DNA of 64,000 nucleotides from Oleispira sp963851095 (GCA_963851095.1 CAWKOX010000009.1:248001-312000); one strand, 5' to 3'. Positions 36,969 through 46,570 are shown, numbered from the stretch's first letter. The notes: generated from the letters alone by a model not told the origin. Numbers and translations are program-made.

Positions 36969-37799
36969 AAACGGCATCTTCGTGAAGTTGAGCAAGTCAT
37001 CGTGGATAAATGAATAGCCTAGCTGCTCTGTCACTTTTTGATTGCTGATAATTTTGCCTACCGAGTCTGTTTGCCCTGAAAATACAGGCTCGTATTCCCC
37101 TAAGTGATTCAGTGCTGCTTTATAAAACTCACGACGTGTTGGATGTTGTGATGCGCAGGCATTAAATACTTCACCCCAGCAATTCTGTTTGATCACCGCA
37201 TTGATAATGCCAATGCAATCATCACGATGAATCATGTTCACTCTCGCGTCAGGGTTTTTGATGGTCTTACAATAGGTAGAATCATCATCGTTTGTCGTTA
37301 AGAAAAAACGCCCTGGGTGGCGTTGATAGCCAATTAAGCCCGAGAAGCGAATAATCGTTGTTTCAAAATGATCATTAGCCTGAAACATCGACTCAATGGT
37401 GAGCAATGGGCAGGGCTTTAATTGCTTAAGGCTGTCTTCTGTCACCACTGCAGAATCAAGATTGGCCGAGTTTGTATACACCGACGTCGAGCTAATAAAC
37501 AAAACTTGCTGAATCGTCGACTTCTCAATTTCTGAAATCAGTTGGGTGAATGCCTCAATACTCTTAGAGGTAATATTAATAATAAGAATGTCGGCTTGAA
37601 GGAAGTCATTCTCATGGCTGTTTTTACGCACATCAGACACATCGATATCATACGCGTGCGCTTCTATCCCCGCTTTACGCAGGTGTGTTAAGCGTTCTTG
37701 GCTGCGTGAAGAAGCCTTAATGTGAAAGTTCGCTTGGCTAAGTTCAATGGCCAATGGGAATCCTAACCAGCCACTGCCTAAAATGCTGATGCGTTTCAT
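36951..37799 (-). CDS. NAD(P)-dependent SDR-type epimerase/dehydratase (YeeZ-like)
   Basis: A 282-residue extended short-chain dehydrogenase fold. The dinucleotide loop is at the extreme N-terminus (ISILGSGWLGFPLAIEL), and the SSTSVYTN segment is in the place of the YeeZ/NAD-epimerase active site. The conserved FSGLIGYQRHPGRFF matches the YeeZ-type subgroup, where a substrate is not established. It is convergent with the DUF3806-like gene, and its last codons lie inside the direct repeat. ATG 37799 is a clear start. Confidence 0.85.
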   Translation of the reverse strand: MKRISILGSGWLGFPLAIELSQANFHIKASSRSQERLTHLRKAGIEAHAYDIDVSDVRKNSHENDFLQADILIINITSKSIEAFTQLISEIEKSTIQQVLFISSTSVYTNSANLDSAVVTEDSLKQLKPCPLLTIESMFQANDHFETTIIRFSGLIGYQRHPGRFFLTTNDDDSTYCKTIKNPDARVNMIHRDDCIGIINAVIKQNCWGEVFNACASQHPTRREFYKAALNHLGEYEPVFSGQTDSVGKIISNQKVTEQLGYSFIHDDLLNFTKMPFINSVG

Positions 37800-37953
37800 A
37801 GTGTTTTAACCTTGCTGCTTCTAAATGATGTTTCTAGTAATTGGTGTGTCTAACAGAAGCCTGTCTAACAGGAGTTACCCTTGCCTTTCAAAAATTGACC
37901 TTTACAATCGCGGCTCAGGTGATCATACCCAATCAAATTAGTGAAGTCGTGTC

Positions 37954-38106
37954 ATGAACCGTAAAAAGAAAATTAAACAGATCTTAACCAAAAAAATGAA
38001 AAAGGCGAATGCCAAGCTAGCCCCTAAAGACGGTAAGCCTGCTTATGTTTCAAAAGCTGATCGTGCAGCTGCCGAAGCAGAAGCAGCAGTCATCGCCCGA
38101 GGTTGA
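37954..38106 (+). CDS. DUF2986-family small basic protein
   Basis: A 50-residue protein, strongly basic at the N-terminus (MNRKKKIKQILTKKMKKANA) and Ala/Glu-rich at the C-terminus. It fits the DUF2986 family of short proteins common in marine gammaproteobacteria (Lys-rich head, then AKLAPKDGKPAYVSKADRA). Its function is unknown; the basic helix could bind nucleic acid. Confidence 0.75.
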   Translation: MNRKKKIKQILTKKMKKANAKLAPKDGKPAYVSKADRAAAEAEAAVIARG

Positions 38107-38222
38107 ATAACAATCTTGAATAGCAATCTTGAGTAGTGATGTTGAATTGTATAGAAAAGTAAAACCCTCCTTAAACTATTAACGACATAAGTCATTCTTA
38201 TTTCGTAGCAGATGCTTTATCA

Positions 38223-38337
38223 TGCCTCCATCCCAGGGGGTGGCAAGTTAATTCGATGAAGAGTCGATCTAATGAGCCTGAGATGCCATGCAAACTCCTT
38301 GAACCTGATCCGGTTAATACCGGCGTAGGAATGGGCA
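38223..38337 (+). promoter_or_regulatory. TPP (thiamine pyrophosphate) riboswitch
   Basis: The conserved core is unmistakable: CTGAGATGCC (pyrimidine-sensor side) and CCTTGAACCTGATCCGGTTA, then ATACCGGCGTAGGAA. The closing P1 stem pairs about 38223-38231 with 38331-38337. Downstream lies a 9-bp hairpin (38350-38358 / 38368-38376) without a T-run, then a small stem GGTCT/AGACC (38405-38409, 38427-38431) that loops the GAGG ribosome-binding site at 38422-38425. This suggests translational control of the TonB receptor gene at 38438. The stem pairings are read by eye. Confidence 0.95.
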
Positions 38338-38437
38338 GTTGAATTGATAGGTTAAATAACCGATAGCTATTTAACCAACACTACACGCTTGCTACGCTCG
38401 ACCGGGTCTTCTCTTATTTTTGAGGCAGACCTAACTC

Positions 38438-40576
38438 ATGAAAACCTTACCTTTATCCCTTGCTATAGCCTCTGCTATTAGCACGTCAATGATCTCTACT
38501 CTGGCGACTGCCGATACGACAACTGACAGAACAAGCACAAGATATTGTTCAACTTGATGTTGTTACTGTGAGTGCGGATTTTCGTGATACCGATGTTCAA
38601 GAACTTCCAGAAGCAGTCACCGTTATTGGTGCAGATAATATTGCTTTGCGAAGTGCTGAGCATTTAGAGCAGGTTTTCAGTTTTGCCCCAAACGTTAATT
38701 TTTCTTCAGGTTCATCACGTGGTCGTTATTTCCAAATACGAGGTATTGGTGAGCGCAGCCAGTTTGTTGATCCTGTAAATCCATCAGTAGGTTTGATGAT
38801 CGATGGTATCGATATGACAGGTCTAGGTGGTGCAGCGACTTTATTTGATGTGCAGCAAGTTGAAGTATTGCGTGGCCCACAAGGTACTCGCTTTGGTGCC
38901 AATGCATTAGCCGGCATGATTAATATACAAACCAAAGCTGCCAACTAAAGAAACCGAAGGTTATGTTGCGGGTAAATTCGGGAATTATAATACCCATGGT
39001 CAAAGCGCGTGCAATTTCGGGTTCTATTGCCGAAAATGTACAAGGGCGTTTAGCCGTTAATAGTTTTAAGTCTGACGGTTATATGGAAAATGATTATCTC
39101 GATCGTGAAAATACTAACAACATTGATGAAGTTGTTTTACGAGGAAAAGTTGCAGCACAGTTAAGTGAAGATACTGATCTGGGATTCTCTTATTTCTATA
39201 CTGATATTGATAACGGCTATGATGCATTTAGCTTAAGAAATACTCGTAAAACCTATTCTGATAATCCTGGCGTTGATGCTCAAGAAAGCCATTCGTTTGC
39301 TCTGGATTTAAAATCAAAATTATCCAATGCGGTTAATTTTGAAGCTCTGTTAGCAACGACTAAAGCGGATATTGAATACAGCTATGATGACGATTGGTCA
39401 TATGAAGGAATTAAGACTGGTTGGGAATACACTGCCTTTGATCAGTACCTGCGGGATTATCAGCGTAACAGTTTAGATTTACGATTGCTCTCGGGCAACG
39501 AAGGTCGAATCTTTGCGGATAGTACAGATTGGGTTGTTGGCATTTACGGATTCAATCGCAGTGAAGATTTATCTAGAACTTATACTAATACAAGTACAGG
39601 TGTAGATCGTGCAGATAAGAGAATAGTCAGTGAACTACAAAGCGAATCCTTATCTGTTTATGGAGAGTTATCTACGCGTTTATCTGATTCGCTCCAGTTA
39701 ACTTATGGTGTGCGTATTGAGCGCTGGGCAACGGATTATGAAGAAAATCGCATTGCTGCAGAAGATAAATCCGAGGTTCTAAAAGGTGGTAAGGTGACTT
39801 TGGAGTATTTAGTGAATACCCAGCATTTAGCTTATGGCTCATTATCGAGAGGCTATAAAGCGGGTGGTATTAATACCGATCCTGAAATTGATGAAGAGAA
39901 TAGAAAGTTTGATACTGAGTATAATAATACGATTGAACTAGGTCTTAAATCAGAGCTTTTTAAAAATGATCTTAAAACTCGAATTGCTGCCTTTTATGTA
40001 GATAGAAAAAATCAACAAACTAAAAATTCCTTCTTAGTTTTAGAGGGCACAAATCGCACATTTCGAGACTACGTTGGCAATACCGATAAGAGCAAAAACT
40101 ACGGCTTTGAACTTGAATCCAATTGGGATCTTTCAGAACGTTTAAACTGGCAGTTTAGTTATGGTTATCTGATCACAGAGTTAGGGGAGTATACCTTTGA
40201 GTCAGAATACTATGGTGTCTATGATCAAAAAGGTCGTAAGCAAGCTCATGCTCCTCGATACAGCGCTGCAACCGCATTGAGTCTAGGCATTACTGAGAAC
40301 TTAGTATTTACAGTTGAGAGTGAAGCTAAAGATGAGTTTTATTTTTCAGACAGTCATGACTTAAAATCAGAAGCTTATGTTCTTTGGCATGCACGCATTG
40401 CCTATGAAAAACCTAATTATAGTATTGCCGTTTATGGTCGTAATCTTACGAACCGTGACTATGAAGTGAGAGGTTTTGGTTTCGCAAACAATCCAGAGGA
40501 TGAATATACGTCATTTGGTCACGTGCAATATGGCGAGCCTCGCCTAGTCGGTATAGAAGGACGTTATAACTTTTAA
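38438..40576 (+). CDS. TonB-dependent receptor, probable thiamine/TPP uptake (three frameshifts)
   Basis: An outer-membrane receptor under a TPP riboswitch, so thiamine or a precursor is the expected ligand. A signal peptide starts at ATG 38438 (MKTLPLSLAIASAIST). The TonB-box-like QLDVVTVSAD, then a plug domain (ELPEAVTVIG, then LEQVFSFAPNV, then VEVLRGPQGT) and a 22-strand-type barrel ending GIEGRYNF follow. The reading frame changes three times, at about 38520, 38940 and 39010, each by one extra base, so the total is again a multiple of three. About 711 residues result once corrected. Sequencing insertions are likely. Plug and barrel are otherwise complete. Confidence 0.88.
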
Positions 40577-40651
40577 TTCAGAATAATTAATAGTGGTTGA
40601 CGAATAAATTAAGTAACGACTCAGGTAGTTCAAATTAAGAAAACGTTAGAG

Positions 40652-40753
40652 CCATGACTGGGTGTTTGTGGAGCAAATATGCGAGGCAGGAAGCCGAACT
40701 AAGGCTACAGGGAAGTATTTACGCCGTTTTGTGGAATAAATACCCAATCATGG
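40652..40753. repeat. 102-bp imperfect palindrome between thiamine genes
   Basis: The outer arms 40652-40667 and 40738-40753 pair over 16 bp with two G/T-type mismatches. Inside lie a small stem AGCC/GGCT (40692-40695, 40703-40706) and partial arms AAATA/TATTT. No protein is encoded. It has the look of a dispersed intergenic palindromic repeat (REP/ERIC-like). I believe similar sequences occur in marine gammaproteobacteria but cannot verify this here. It is not an intrinsic terminator, because no T-run follows. Confidence 0.55.
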
Positions 40754-40831
40754 ATCGTTTATTAAAACCTTCTGAATAGTTACGACTAATTTAAATAAGA
40801 CTAATTTAAATAAAGAGTATAGGGATCCACG

Positions 40832-41104
40832 ATGGAACTATCAGTAGAAATCAGCAAATACCCATTGTCGGAAAATTACATTCCGGCCATCAAAGATTTT
40901 ATCGAACGCTTACAAGCAACTGAAGGTTTGAGTGTGGTGGGTAATACCATGAGCACTCAAGTATTCGGAGATTATGACTTGGTGATGGATACGCTGAAAG
41001 ATGAGATGCGTCGTTCTTACGAGCAATTTGGCAAAGCCATTTTTGTGTGTAAATTTATTGGGGCTAATTTAGATCCCGCGTTAAATCCTCATGGCGATTT
41101 ATAA
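40832..41104 (+). CDS. Thiamine-binding YkoF/YqgV-like protein
   Basis: A 90-residue soluble protein with the ferredoxin-like fold pattern of the MTH1187/YkoF (thiamine-binding) family: MELSVEISKYPLSENYIPAI, then VVGNTMSTQVFGDYD, then FVCKFIG. Proteins of this family bind thiamine. It sits directly between a TPP-controlled receptor and a PnuT permease, which supports a thiamine-related role; its exact task (carrier or sensor) is unknown. The ribosome-binding site is weak. Confidence 0.8.
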   Translation: MELSVEISKYPLSENYIPAIKDFIERLQATEGLSVVGNTMSTQVFGDYDLVMDTLKDEMRRSYEQFGKAIFVCKFIGANLDPALNPHGDL

Positions 41105-41181
41105 TCGCCCTAATGAATGATCGCCCTATTTAATGACCCATTTAAATGGATCATTATCGTGATAACGACAGGAAAAATTTA

Positions 41182-41817
41182 GTGGACGCATTTTACGAAG
41201 GCATCATCGCTGCCGCACAGGCAATGAGTATCTGGGAAGTGGTCGCGGTGATACTGGGTATTGCTTATCTCGTTTTGGCCATGCGCCAAAGCATTTTTTG
41301 CTGGTATGCAGCCTTTGGTAGTACGGCTATTTTTAGCTGGCTATTTTGGGACGTAAGCTTAGTCATGGAATCAGGATTAAATGTCTATTATTTGATAATG
41401 GCAATCTATGGCTGGTGGGTATGGCGTGGAAATAAAGAGAAGAGCGAAACTAACGTCGCGATAAAAACGTGGTCGTTATCACGTCATGCTTTAGTGATTT
41501 CTGGCGTCATATTAATGAGCCTAGCAACAGGCTATGGCTTAGAAAAAAACACCAGCGCCGCACTGCCGTACTTAGATTCTTTTACCACTTGGGGTGCGGT
41601 GATCACCACGTATATGGTGGCGCAAAAAGTATTAGAAAATTGGTTGTACTGGCTAGTGATCGATACTGTCGCAATCTATTTGTTCATCGATAGAGAATTG
41701 TATTTAACCGCATTGCTAATGATCGTCTATGTTGTATTAGCAACCATCGGTTGGTTTATGTGGCTCAAAGAATACCGCCAGCAAACTGAATTACCTTCTA
41801 ATCAGGCAGTTGTTTAA
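41182..41817 (+). CDS. pnuT: Thiamine transporter PnuT (PnuC family)
   Basis: A six-to-seven-helix inner-membrane permease of the PnuC family. Hallmarks are AIYGWWVWRG (WxxW-type substrate region), SFTTWGAVITTYMVAQKVLENW and LYWLVIDTVAIYLF. PnuT members linked to TPP riboswitches carry thiamine by facilitated diffusion, trapped by a kinase; the next gene supplies such a kinase. I choose GTG 41182 because an AGGA ribosome-binding site lies 8 bases ahead. The ATG at 41146 would add a non-conserved, hydrophilic tail. That gives 211 residues. Confidence 0.9.
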   Translation: MDAFYEGIIAAAQAMSIWEVVAVILGIAYLVLAMRQSIFCWYAAFGSTAIFSWLFWDVSLVMESGLNVYYLIMAIYGWWVWRGNKEKSETNVAIKTWSLSRHALVISGVILMSLATGYGLEKNTSAALPYLDSFTTWGAVITTYMVAQKVLENWLYWLVIDTVAIYLFIDRELYLTALLMIVYVVLATIGWFMWLKEYRQQTELPSNQAVV

Positions 41818-41819
41818 AC

Positions 41820-42674
41820 ATGAAGTTAGCAGACATTTTGGATGATTGGCCACTCTGGGGCATATCCACAAAACCGATTGAACCGCATCAAGTTAAAGTA
41901 CTCATCGGCGGCTTAACGAATTCTTGCTATCAACTTTCATTAGAGACGGGCGAGTATATTATTCGAATCAGTGCTGATAATACGCAAGCGTTAGGTATTG
42001 ATCGACACGTTGAAAAAACGATTCATCAATGGGTGTCTCGTTTAAATTTTACCAGTGCAATACGCTACTGCGATGATGAAGATCGCTATTGGATTCGTGA
42101 TTACATTGAGGGTGAAGTTTTATCCGATAATGTAGCGGCGATGAGTCAAAATACTCTGGTTTATTTGGTCGAACAATTAAAAGCTTTGCACCAGATACCC
42201 GTAGAAATAGATTTGCCTGTCGTTAATATTAGCGAAAAAGCAGAAGCCTATTGGAAGATGCTTGAGCAGCGTGATCCTGAGAATGACATCATTAAAATGA
42301 AGCCGCTAATGCAGGTTGCCATGAGTGAACCTCCGGCTGGAGACTTCTGCCTTTGCCATCTCGATCCGGTTTTAGCGAACTGGCTTTATACCCAAGATGG
42401 ATTGCAATTATTAGATTGGGAATACGCAGGTTTCGCACACCCTTTATGGGACTTAGCAGCCCTGTATCAAGGCATTAAGCATGGCATCATGCAGTCTATT
42501 AGCCCCGCGAGTGATGGCATTAGTAACAATAGTCACCCTGAAATCGAAAAAGATTTAGAAGAAAATATTCTGGCCTTGTATGGCGTGACAGACTTAGTCG
42601 CATGGCGCAGAGCCTGTGTACAGATGGAATATTTATCTTCTCTTTGGTACCAAGCTCAAGGGAAAATGGCCTAA
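41820..42674 (+). CDS. Probable thiamine kinase (APH/choline-kinase fold)
   Basis: A 284-residue kinase of the aminoglycoside-phosphotransferase fold. The catalytic loop is CHLDPVLANW (Asp and Asn) and the metal motif is LLDWEYAGFAHPLWDLAAL. The N-terminal ATP region includes LIGGLTNSCYQLSLETGEYIIRIS. In the thiamine cluster it most likely phosphorylates thiamine (ThiK/YcfN-type) and traps it after PnuT transport. The fold also serves choline kinases, and a choline gene block begins 100 bp later, so a choline kinase is the alternative. It starts 2 bp after pnuT. Confidence 0.82.
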   Translation: MKLADILDDWPLWGISTKPIEPHQVKVLIGGLTNSCYQLSLETGEYIIRISADNTQALGIDRHVEKTIHQWVSRLNFTSAIRYCDDEDRYWIRDYIEGEVLSDNVAAMSQNTLVYLVEQLKALHQIPVEIDLPVVNISEKAEAYWKMLEQRDPENDIIKMKPLMQVAMSEPPAGDFCLCHLDPVLANWLYTQDGLQLLDWEYAGFAHPLWDLAALYQGIKHGIMQSISPASDGISNNSHPEIEKDLEENILALYGVTDLVAWRRACVQMEYLSSLWYQAQGKMA

Positions 42675-42737
42675 TTTAGGGTCTTTTTAGGCCAGTTTCC
42701 TTGTTATGAGCGGCTCAGATGTTAGACTTGTTCCAAA

Positions 42738-42753
42738 TTGAATGACCATTCAA
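42738..42753. promoter_or_regulatory. Probable BetI operator
   Basis: A perfect inverted repeat TTGAATG-AC-CATTCAA, 20 bp before the betI start. The E. coli BetI site is of the same TetR type and similar sequence. Autoregulation of betI-betB-betA by choline is expected. Confidence 0.75.
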
Positions 42754-42772
42754 CGGGACGATCAGTGTAACT

Positions 42773-43378
42773 ATGGCTAGAGTCGGCACAGAAAAATTAC
42801 GTAAAAAAGAATTAATCGAAGCAACCATCGAGTCCATAGAAAGCCATGGTTTTCAAGGAACAACGATTTTAACCATTAGCCGTCGAGCGAACTTATCGGC
42901 AGGCATCATCAGCCACTATTTTGGCAGCAAGCAAGGTCTAATTCTTGCGACCATCCGACACCTTCTAGAAGAATTAAAGCAAGGCTTGCTACAGCAAATA
43001 GCGAACTGTGAAGAACCTCTTACGCCTGAGTTAAGACTACAGATGATTGTGGATACTAACTTTGCGTGTTTCCAAAAATCAACATCCGTGACCAGAACCT
43101 GGTTATGCTTTTGGGCGCAAGCATTGCACGACCCAGAGCTTGCTCGCTTACAAGCGGTAAACAGTAAGCGCCTACTGCAAAATTTATTGTATTCCTACCG
43201 ACAAGCCATTCCTGATAAAGAACAAGCATTTCTAGCCGCAACAATGACTGCCGCGATGATTGATGGATTGTGGCTAAGAAGCAGTTTGAGTAAAACCAGC
43301 CAAGATGAATTCAAGAAAGCTGAGCAAGTCTGTAAACAGTTTATCTCATCGCAATGTCAGCTAGGAAAAACATTATGA
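42773..43378 (+). CDS. betI: Choline-responsive TetR-family repressor BetI
   Basis: A 201-residue TetR-type regulator. The helix-turn-helix is TILTISRRANLSAGIISHYFGSKQGLI (split as TTILTISRRANLSAG and IISHYFGSKQGLI). The ligand domain carries the BetI pattern TRTWLCFWAQALHDPELARLQ, and IDGLWLR near the end. It represses the glycine-betaine synthesis genes until choline is present. Its stop overlaps the betB start by 4 bp (ATGA), and a palindromic operator lies just upstream. Confidence 0.95.
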   Translation: MARVGTEKLRKKELIEATIESIESHGFQGTTILTISRRANLSAGIISHYFGSKQGLILATIRHLLEELKQGLLQQIANCEEPLTPELRLQMIVDTNFACFQKSTSVTRTWLCFWAQALHDPELARLQAVNSKRLLQNLLYSYRQAIPDKEQAFLAATMTAAMIDGLWLRSSLSKTSQDEFKKAEQVCKQFISSQCQLGKTL

Positions 43379-44829
43379 TTTTAAAAAACTTTATCAATGG
43401 TCAATACCTTGATAATAGCAGCGGCGATACTTTCGATGTGATTAACCCAGCGACAGGGTTAGTGGCGTATAAAGTTGAAGTCGCTGACGAAAAAATTCGT
43501 AATGCTGCCATTGAAAGTAGTCAGCAAGGTTTTGAAGCTTGGTCGGCGATGACGGGATTCGAACGTAACCGTATTTTATTAAAAGCCGTATCGTTATTAC
43601 GTGAACGCAATGACGAACTGGCTAAAATTGAAGTGATTGATACCGGCAAACCTTGGCAAGAAGCCTCGGTTGTCGACGTGGTCACTGGTGCAGATTCAAT
43701 TGAATATTTTGCTGGCTTAGCATTAAGCATTGAAGGCAGTCAGCAAAATTTAGGTGACGATTTTTATTATACCCGCCGCGAACCCTTAGGGATTTGTGCA
43801 GGCATCGGTGCATGGAACTACCCATTGCAAATCGCTTGCTGGAAAGCCGCACCTGCCTTGGCGTGTGGTAATAGTATGATTTTTAAACCTTCAGAAGAAA
43901 CTCCGCAGGGTGCCTTAAAACTTGCCGAAATATTTACTGAGGCCGGTGTGCCAAATGGCGTATTCAATGTTGTGCAGGGTGATGGTGAAGTGGGTGCGTG
44001 GTTAACAGCACACAATAAAATCGCTAAGGTTTCTTTCACCGGAGAAGTCGGCACTGGTAAAAAGGTCATGGCTTCAGCGGCGACGAATCTTAAAGACGTG
44101 ACGATGGAGTTAGGTGGCAAGTCGCCTTTGATCATCTTTTCAGATGCCGATATTGATGATGCGGTATCGGCTGCCATGCTTGGAAACTTTTATACTCAAG
44201 GTGAAGTGTGCACAAATGGCACTCGCGTTTTTGTGCAAAAAGAAATCTATCCACAGTTTATTGCTCAGTTAAAAGAGCGCACTGAGAAAAACATTATTGC
44301 GGGTGATCCAATGGACCCAGCAACTAACTTTGGTGCGCTAATCTCAGAAAAGCATCAGCAGCTGGTTCTAGGCTACATCGAAAAAGGCAGCCAAGAAGGT
44401 GCCTTTCTTCTTTCTGGTGGTCATGCATTAAAACCACCGGGTGTTGAGGGCGGTTACTTTGTTGCGCCGACTATCTTTACTGATTGTCGTGATGATATGA
44501 CGATTGTGAAAGAAGAAATTTTTGGCCCAGTAATGTCTGTCTTAATTTTTGATACCGAAGAAGAAGTCATTCAGCGCGCTAACGATACTGAATTTGGTTT
44601 AGCCGCAGGTATTTTTACCAACGATATACGCCGTGCTCATCGAGTTGTTAAGCAAATGGAAGCTGGTATTTGTTGGATTAATGCCTATGGCGCTTCGCCA
44701 GCAGAAATGCCAGTAGGTGGTTATAAGCTTTCAGGTATCGGTCGTGAAAATGGATCGTCCACGATGAATCAATATACTCAAATTAAATCTGTCTACGTGG
44801 GCATGCAGCCACTAGAAAGCCCTTTTTAA
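43375..44829 (+). CDS. betB: Betaine aldehyde dehydrogenase BetB
   Basis: BetB oxidises betaine aldehyde to glycine betaine with NAD(P), in the cytoplasm. ALDH signatures are MELGGKSPLII (general-base Glu) and GEVCTNGTRVFV (catalytic Cys). The N-terminus NFINGQYLDNSSGDTFDVINPATG is typical. I start at ATG 43375 (MILKNFINGQ), which overlaps betI by 4 bp and gives 484 residues; the ORF from 43354 would add non-native residues. Second gene of the bet operon. Confidence 0.97.
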   Translation: MILKNFINGQYLDNSSGDTFDVINPATGLVAYKVEVADEKIRNAAIESSQQGFEAWSAMTGFERNRILLKAVSLLRERNDELAKIEVIDTGKPWQEASVVDVVTGADSIEYFAGLALSIEGSQQNLGDDFYYTRREPLGICAGIGAWNYPLQIACWKAAPALACGNSMIFKPSEETPQGALKLAEIFTEAGVPNGVFNVVQGDGEVGAWLTAHNKIAKVSFTGEVGTGKKVMASAATNLKDVTMELGGKSPLIIFSDADIDDAVSAAMLGNFYTQGEVCTNGTRVFVQKEIYPQFIAQLKERTEKNIIAGDPMDPATNFGALISEKHQQLVLGYIEKGSQEGAFLLSGGHALKPPGVEGGYFVAPTIFTDCRDDMTIVKEEIFGPVMSVLIFDTEEEVIQRANDTEFGLAAGIFTNDIRRAHRVVKQMEAGICWINAYGASPAEMPVGGYKLSGIGRENGSSTMNQYTQIKSVYVGMQPLESPF

Positions 44830-44851
44830 TATTTGCCGTGATGCTGATTAG

Positions 44852-46570
44852 ATGAAAGATGAAATGAACATTCAAAAGAGCACTCTGCGCTACGATTATA
44901 TTATTGTTGGTGCCGGTTCGGCAGGCTGCGTATTAGCCAATCGTTTAACGGAAGATCCAAATGCATCGGTTTTATTATTAGAAACGGGCGGTAGCGATCG
45001 CAGTATCTTTATTCAAATGCCAACGGCTTTATCGATTCCGATGAATACCAAAAAATACGCTTGGCAGTTTGAAACAGAAGAAGAGCCTCACTTAGATAAT
45101 CGAAAAATGCATTGCCCGCGCGGCAAAGTATTAGGCGGATCATCGTCCATTAATGGCATGGTTTACGTGCGTGGCCATGCTAAAGACTTTGATGAGTGGG
45201 AAGAGAAGGGCGCAACGGATTGGAATTATGCGAACTGCTTACCGTATTTTAAAAAGTCAGAAACTTGGGCGCTCGCATCGGATAATTCAGCGTCCAGTGA
45301 GTACCGAGGCACCCAAGGTCCGCTGGGTGTAAATAACGGCAACCAGATGAAAAACCCTTTATACCAAGCATTCGTTGATGCCGGTGTAGAGGCGGGTTAC
45401 ATGGATACCCCAGACTATAATGCCAAGCAGCAAGAAGGCTTTGGTCCGATGCATATGACCATTAAAAATGGTGTGCGTTGGTCAACGGCCAATGCGTATT
45501 TAAGACCCGCGTTAGCGCGACCAAATTTAACGGTTGTGACCCATGCATTGGTGCATAAAGTTTTACTCTCGGTCGATGGCTCAGAGAAAAAGGCCACGGG
45601 TATTCGCTATGAGCGTAAGGGCAGTATCATTGATGTTCATGCCAATACCGAAGTTATTTTATCGGCGGGCTCAATTGGTTCACCGCACTTATTGCAACTG
45701 TCTGGTATTGGCGAAAAAGAAACATTAGAAAAAGCAGGCATCGAATGCCAGCATGAATTACCTGGCGTGGGCGAAAATTTACAAGATCATCTAGAATTTT
45801 ATTTTCAATTCAAATGCAAACAACCGATTACGCTGAATGGAAAATTAGATTGGTGGAATAAATTATTAATTGGAGCACGCTGGTTCTTTTTAAAGAAAGG
45901 CTTAGGGGCAACCAACCACTTTGAATCGTGTGGCTTTATTCGCTCTAAAGCGGGTATTGAATGGCCAGATCTACAATACCATTTTTTACCTGCGGCCATG
46001 CGTTACGATGGGCGAACGGCTTTTGATGGACACGGTTTCCAAGTGCATATCGGACATAACAAGCCAACAAGTCGCGGCACGGTTAAAGTGACCAGCGCTG
46101 ATCCTAAAGCTCACCCAAGCATTCGTTTTAATTACCTATCGACAGAAACCGATAGAGAAGGTTTCCGCGATTGTGTGAAGCTCACGCGCGAAATTATCAA
46201 TCAGCCTGCCTTTGACCAATATCGCGATGATGAAATTCAACCGGGTCAGCAAGTTCAAACTGACGAAGAAATAGATGCGTTTGTAAGATCGAATGTTGAA
46301 AGTGCTTATCACCCGTCGTGTACGTGCAAAATGGGAACGGATGAGATGTCAGTTGTCGATCCACAGACTCGAGTGCACGGGGTTAGCAATCTTCGTATTG
46401 TCGATTCTTCGATCTTCCCAACCATACCCAATGGCAATCTTAACGCACCGACGATTATGGTAGCGGAACGGGCAGCTGATTTGATTAAGTCGGCGGGTAT
46501 GTTGCCGCCGAGTCAGGCAGAGGTCTCGATGGCCCCAGATTGGGAAACAGTTCAACGTAGTAAATTTTAA
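44852..46570 (+). CDS. betA: Choline dehydrogenase BetA
   Basis: A membrane-associated FAD enzyme of the GMC family that oxidises choline to betaine aldehyde. The FAD loop is DYIIVGAGSAGCVLANRL, then LLLETGG. GMC signature 1 is PRGKVLGGSSSINGMVYVRG and signature 2 is GSIGSPHLLQLSGIG. The catalytic His region is YHPSCTCKMG and the C-terminal NGNLNAPTIMVAERAADLI closes the fold. ATG 44852 (MKDEMNIQ) or 44864 (MNIQKSTL) are both possible. The length of 572 is close to E. coli BetA (556). Confidence 0.96.
   Translation: MKDEMNIQKSTLRYDYIIVGAGSAGCVLANRLTEDPNASVLLLETGGSDRSIFIQMPTALSIPMNTKKYAWQFETEEEPHLDNRKMHCPRGKVLGGSSSINGMVYVRGHAKDFDEWEEKGATDWNYANCLPYFKKSETWALASDNSASSEYRGTQGPLGVNNGNQMKNPLYQAFVDAGVEAGYMDTPDYNAKQQEGFGPMHMTIKNGVRWSTANAYLRPALARPNLTVVTHALVHKVLLSVDGSEKKATGIRYERKGSIIDVHANTEVILSAGSIGSPHLLQLSGIGEKETLEKAGIECQHELPGVGENLQDHLEFYFQFKCKQPITLNGKLDWWNKLLIGARWFFLKKGLGATNHFESCGFIRSKAGIEWPDLQYHFLPAAMRYDGRTAFDGHGFQVHIGHNKPTSRGTVKVTSADPKAHPSIRFNYLSTETDREGFRDCVKLTREIINQPAFDQYRDDEIQPGQQVQTDEEIDAFVRSNVESAYHPSCTCKMGTDEMSVVDPQTRVHGVSNLRIVDSSIFPTIPNGNLNAPTIMVAERAADLIKSAGMLPPSQAEVSMAPDWETVQRSKF

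Noticed and set aside
38350..38376. Hairpin after the TPP riboswitch as an intrinsic terminator
   Set aside because: No T-run follows the stem; translation control is more likely.
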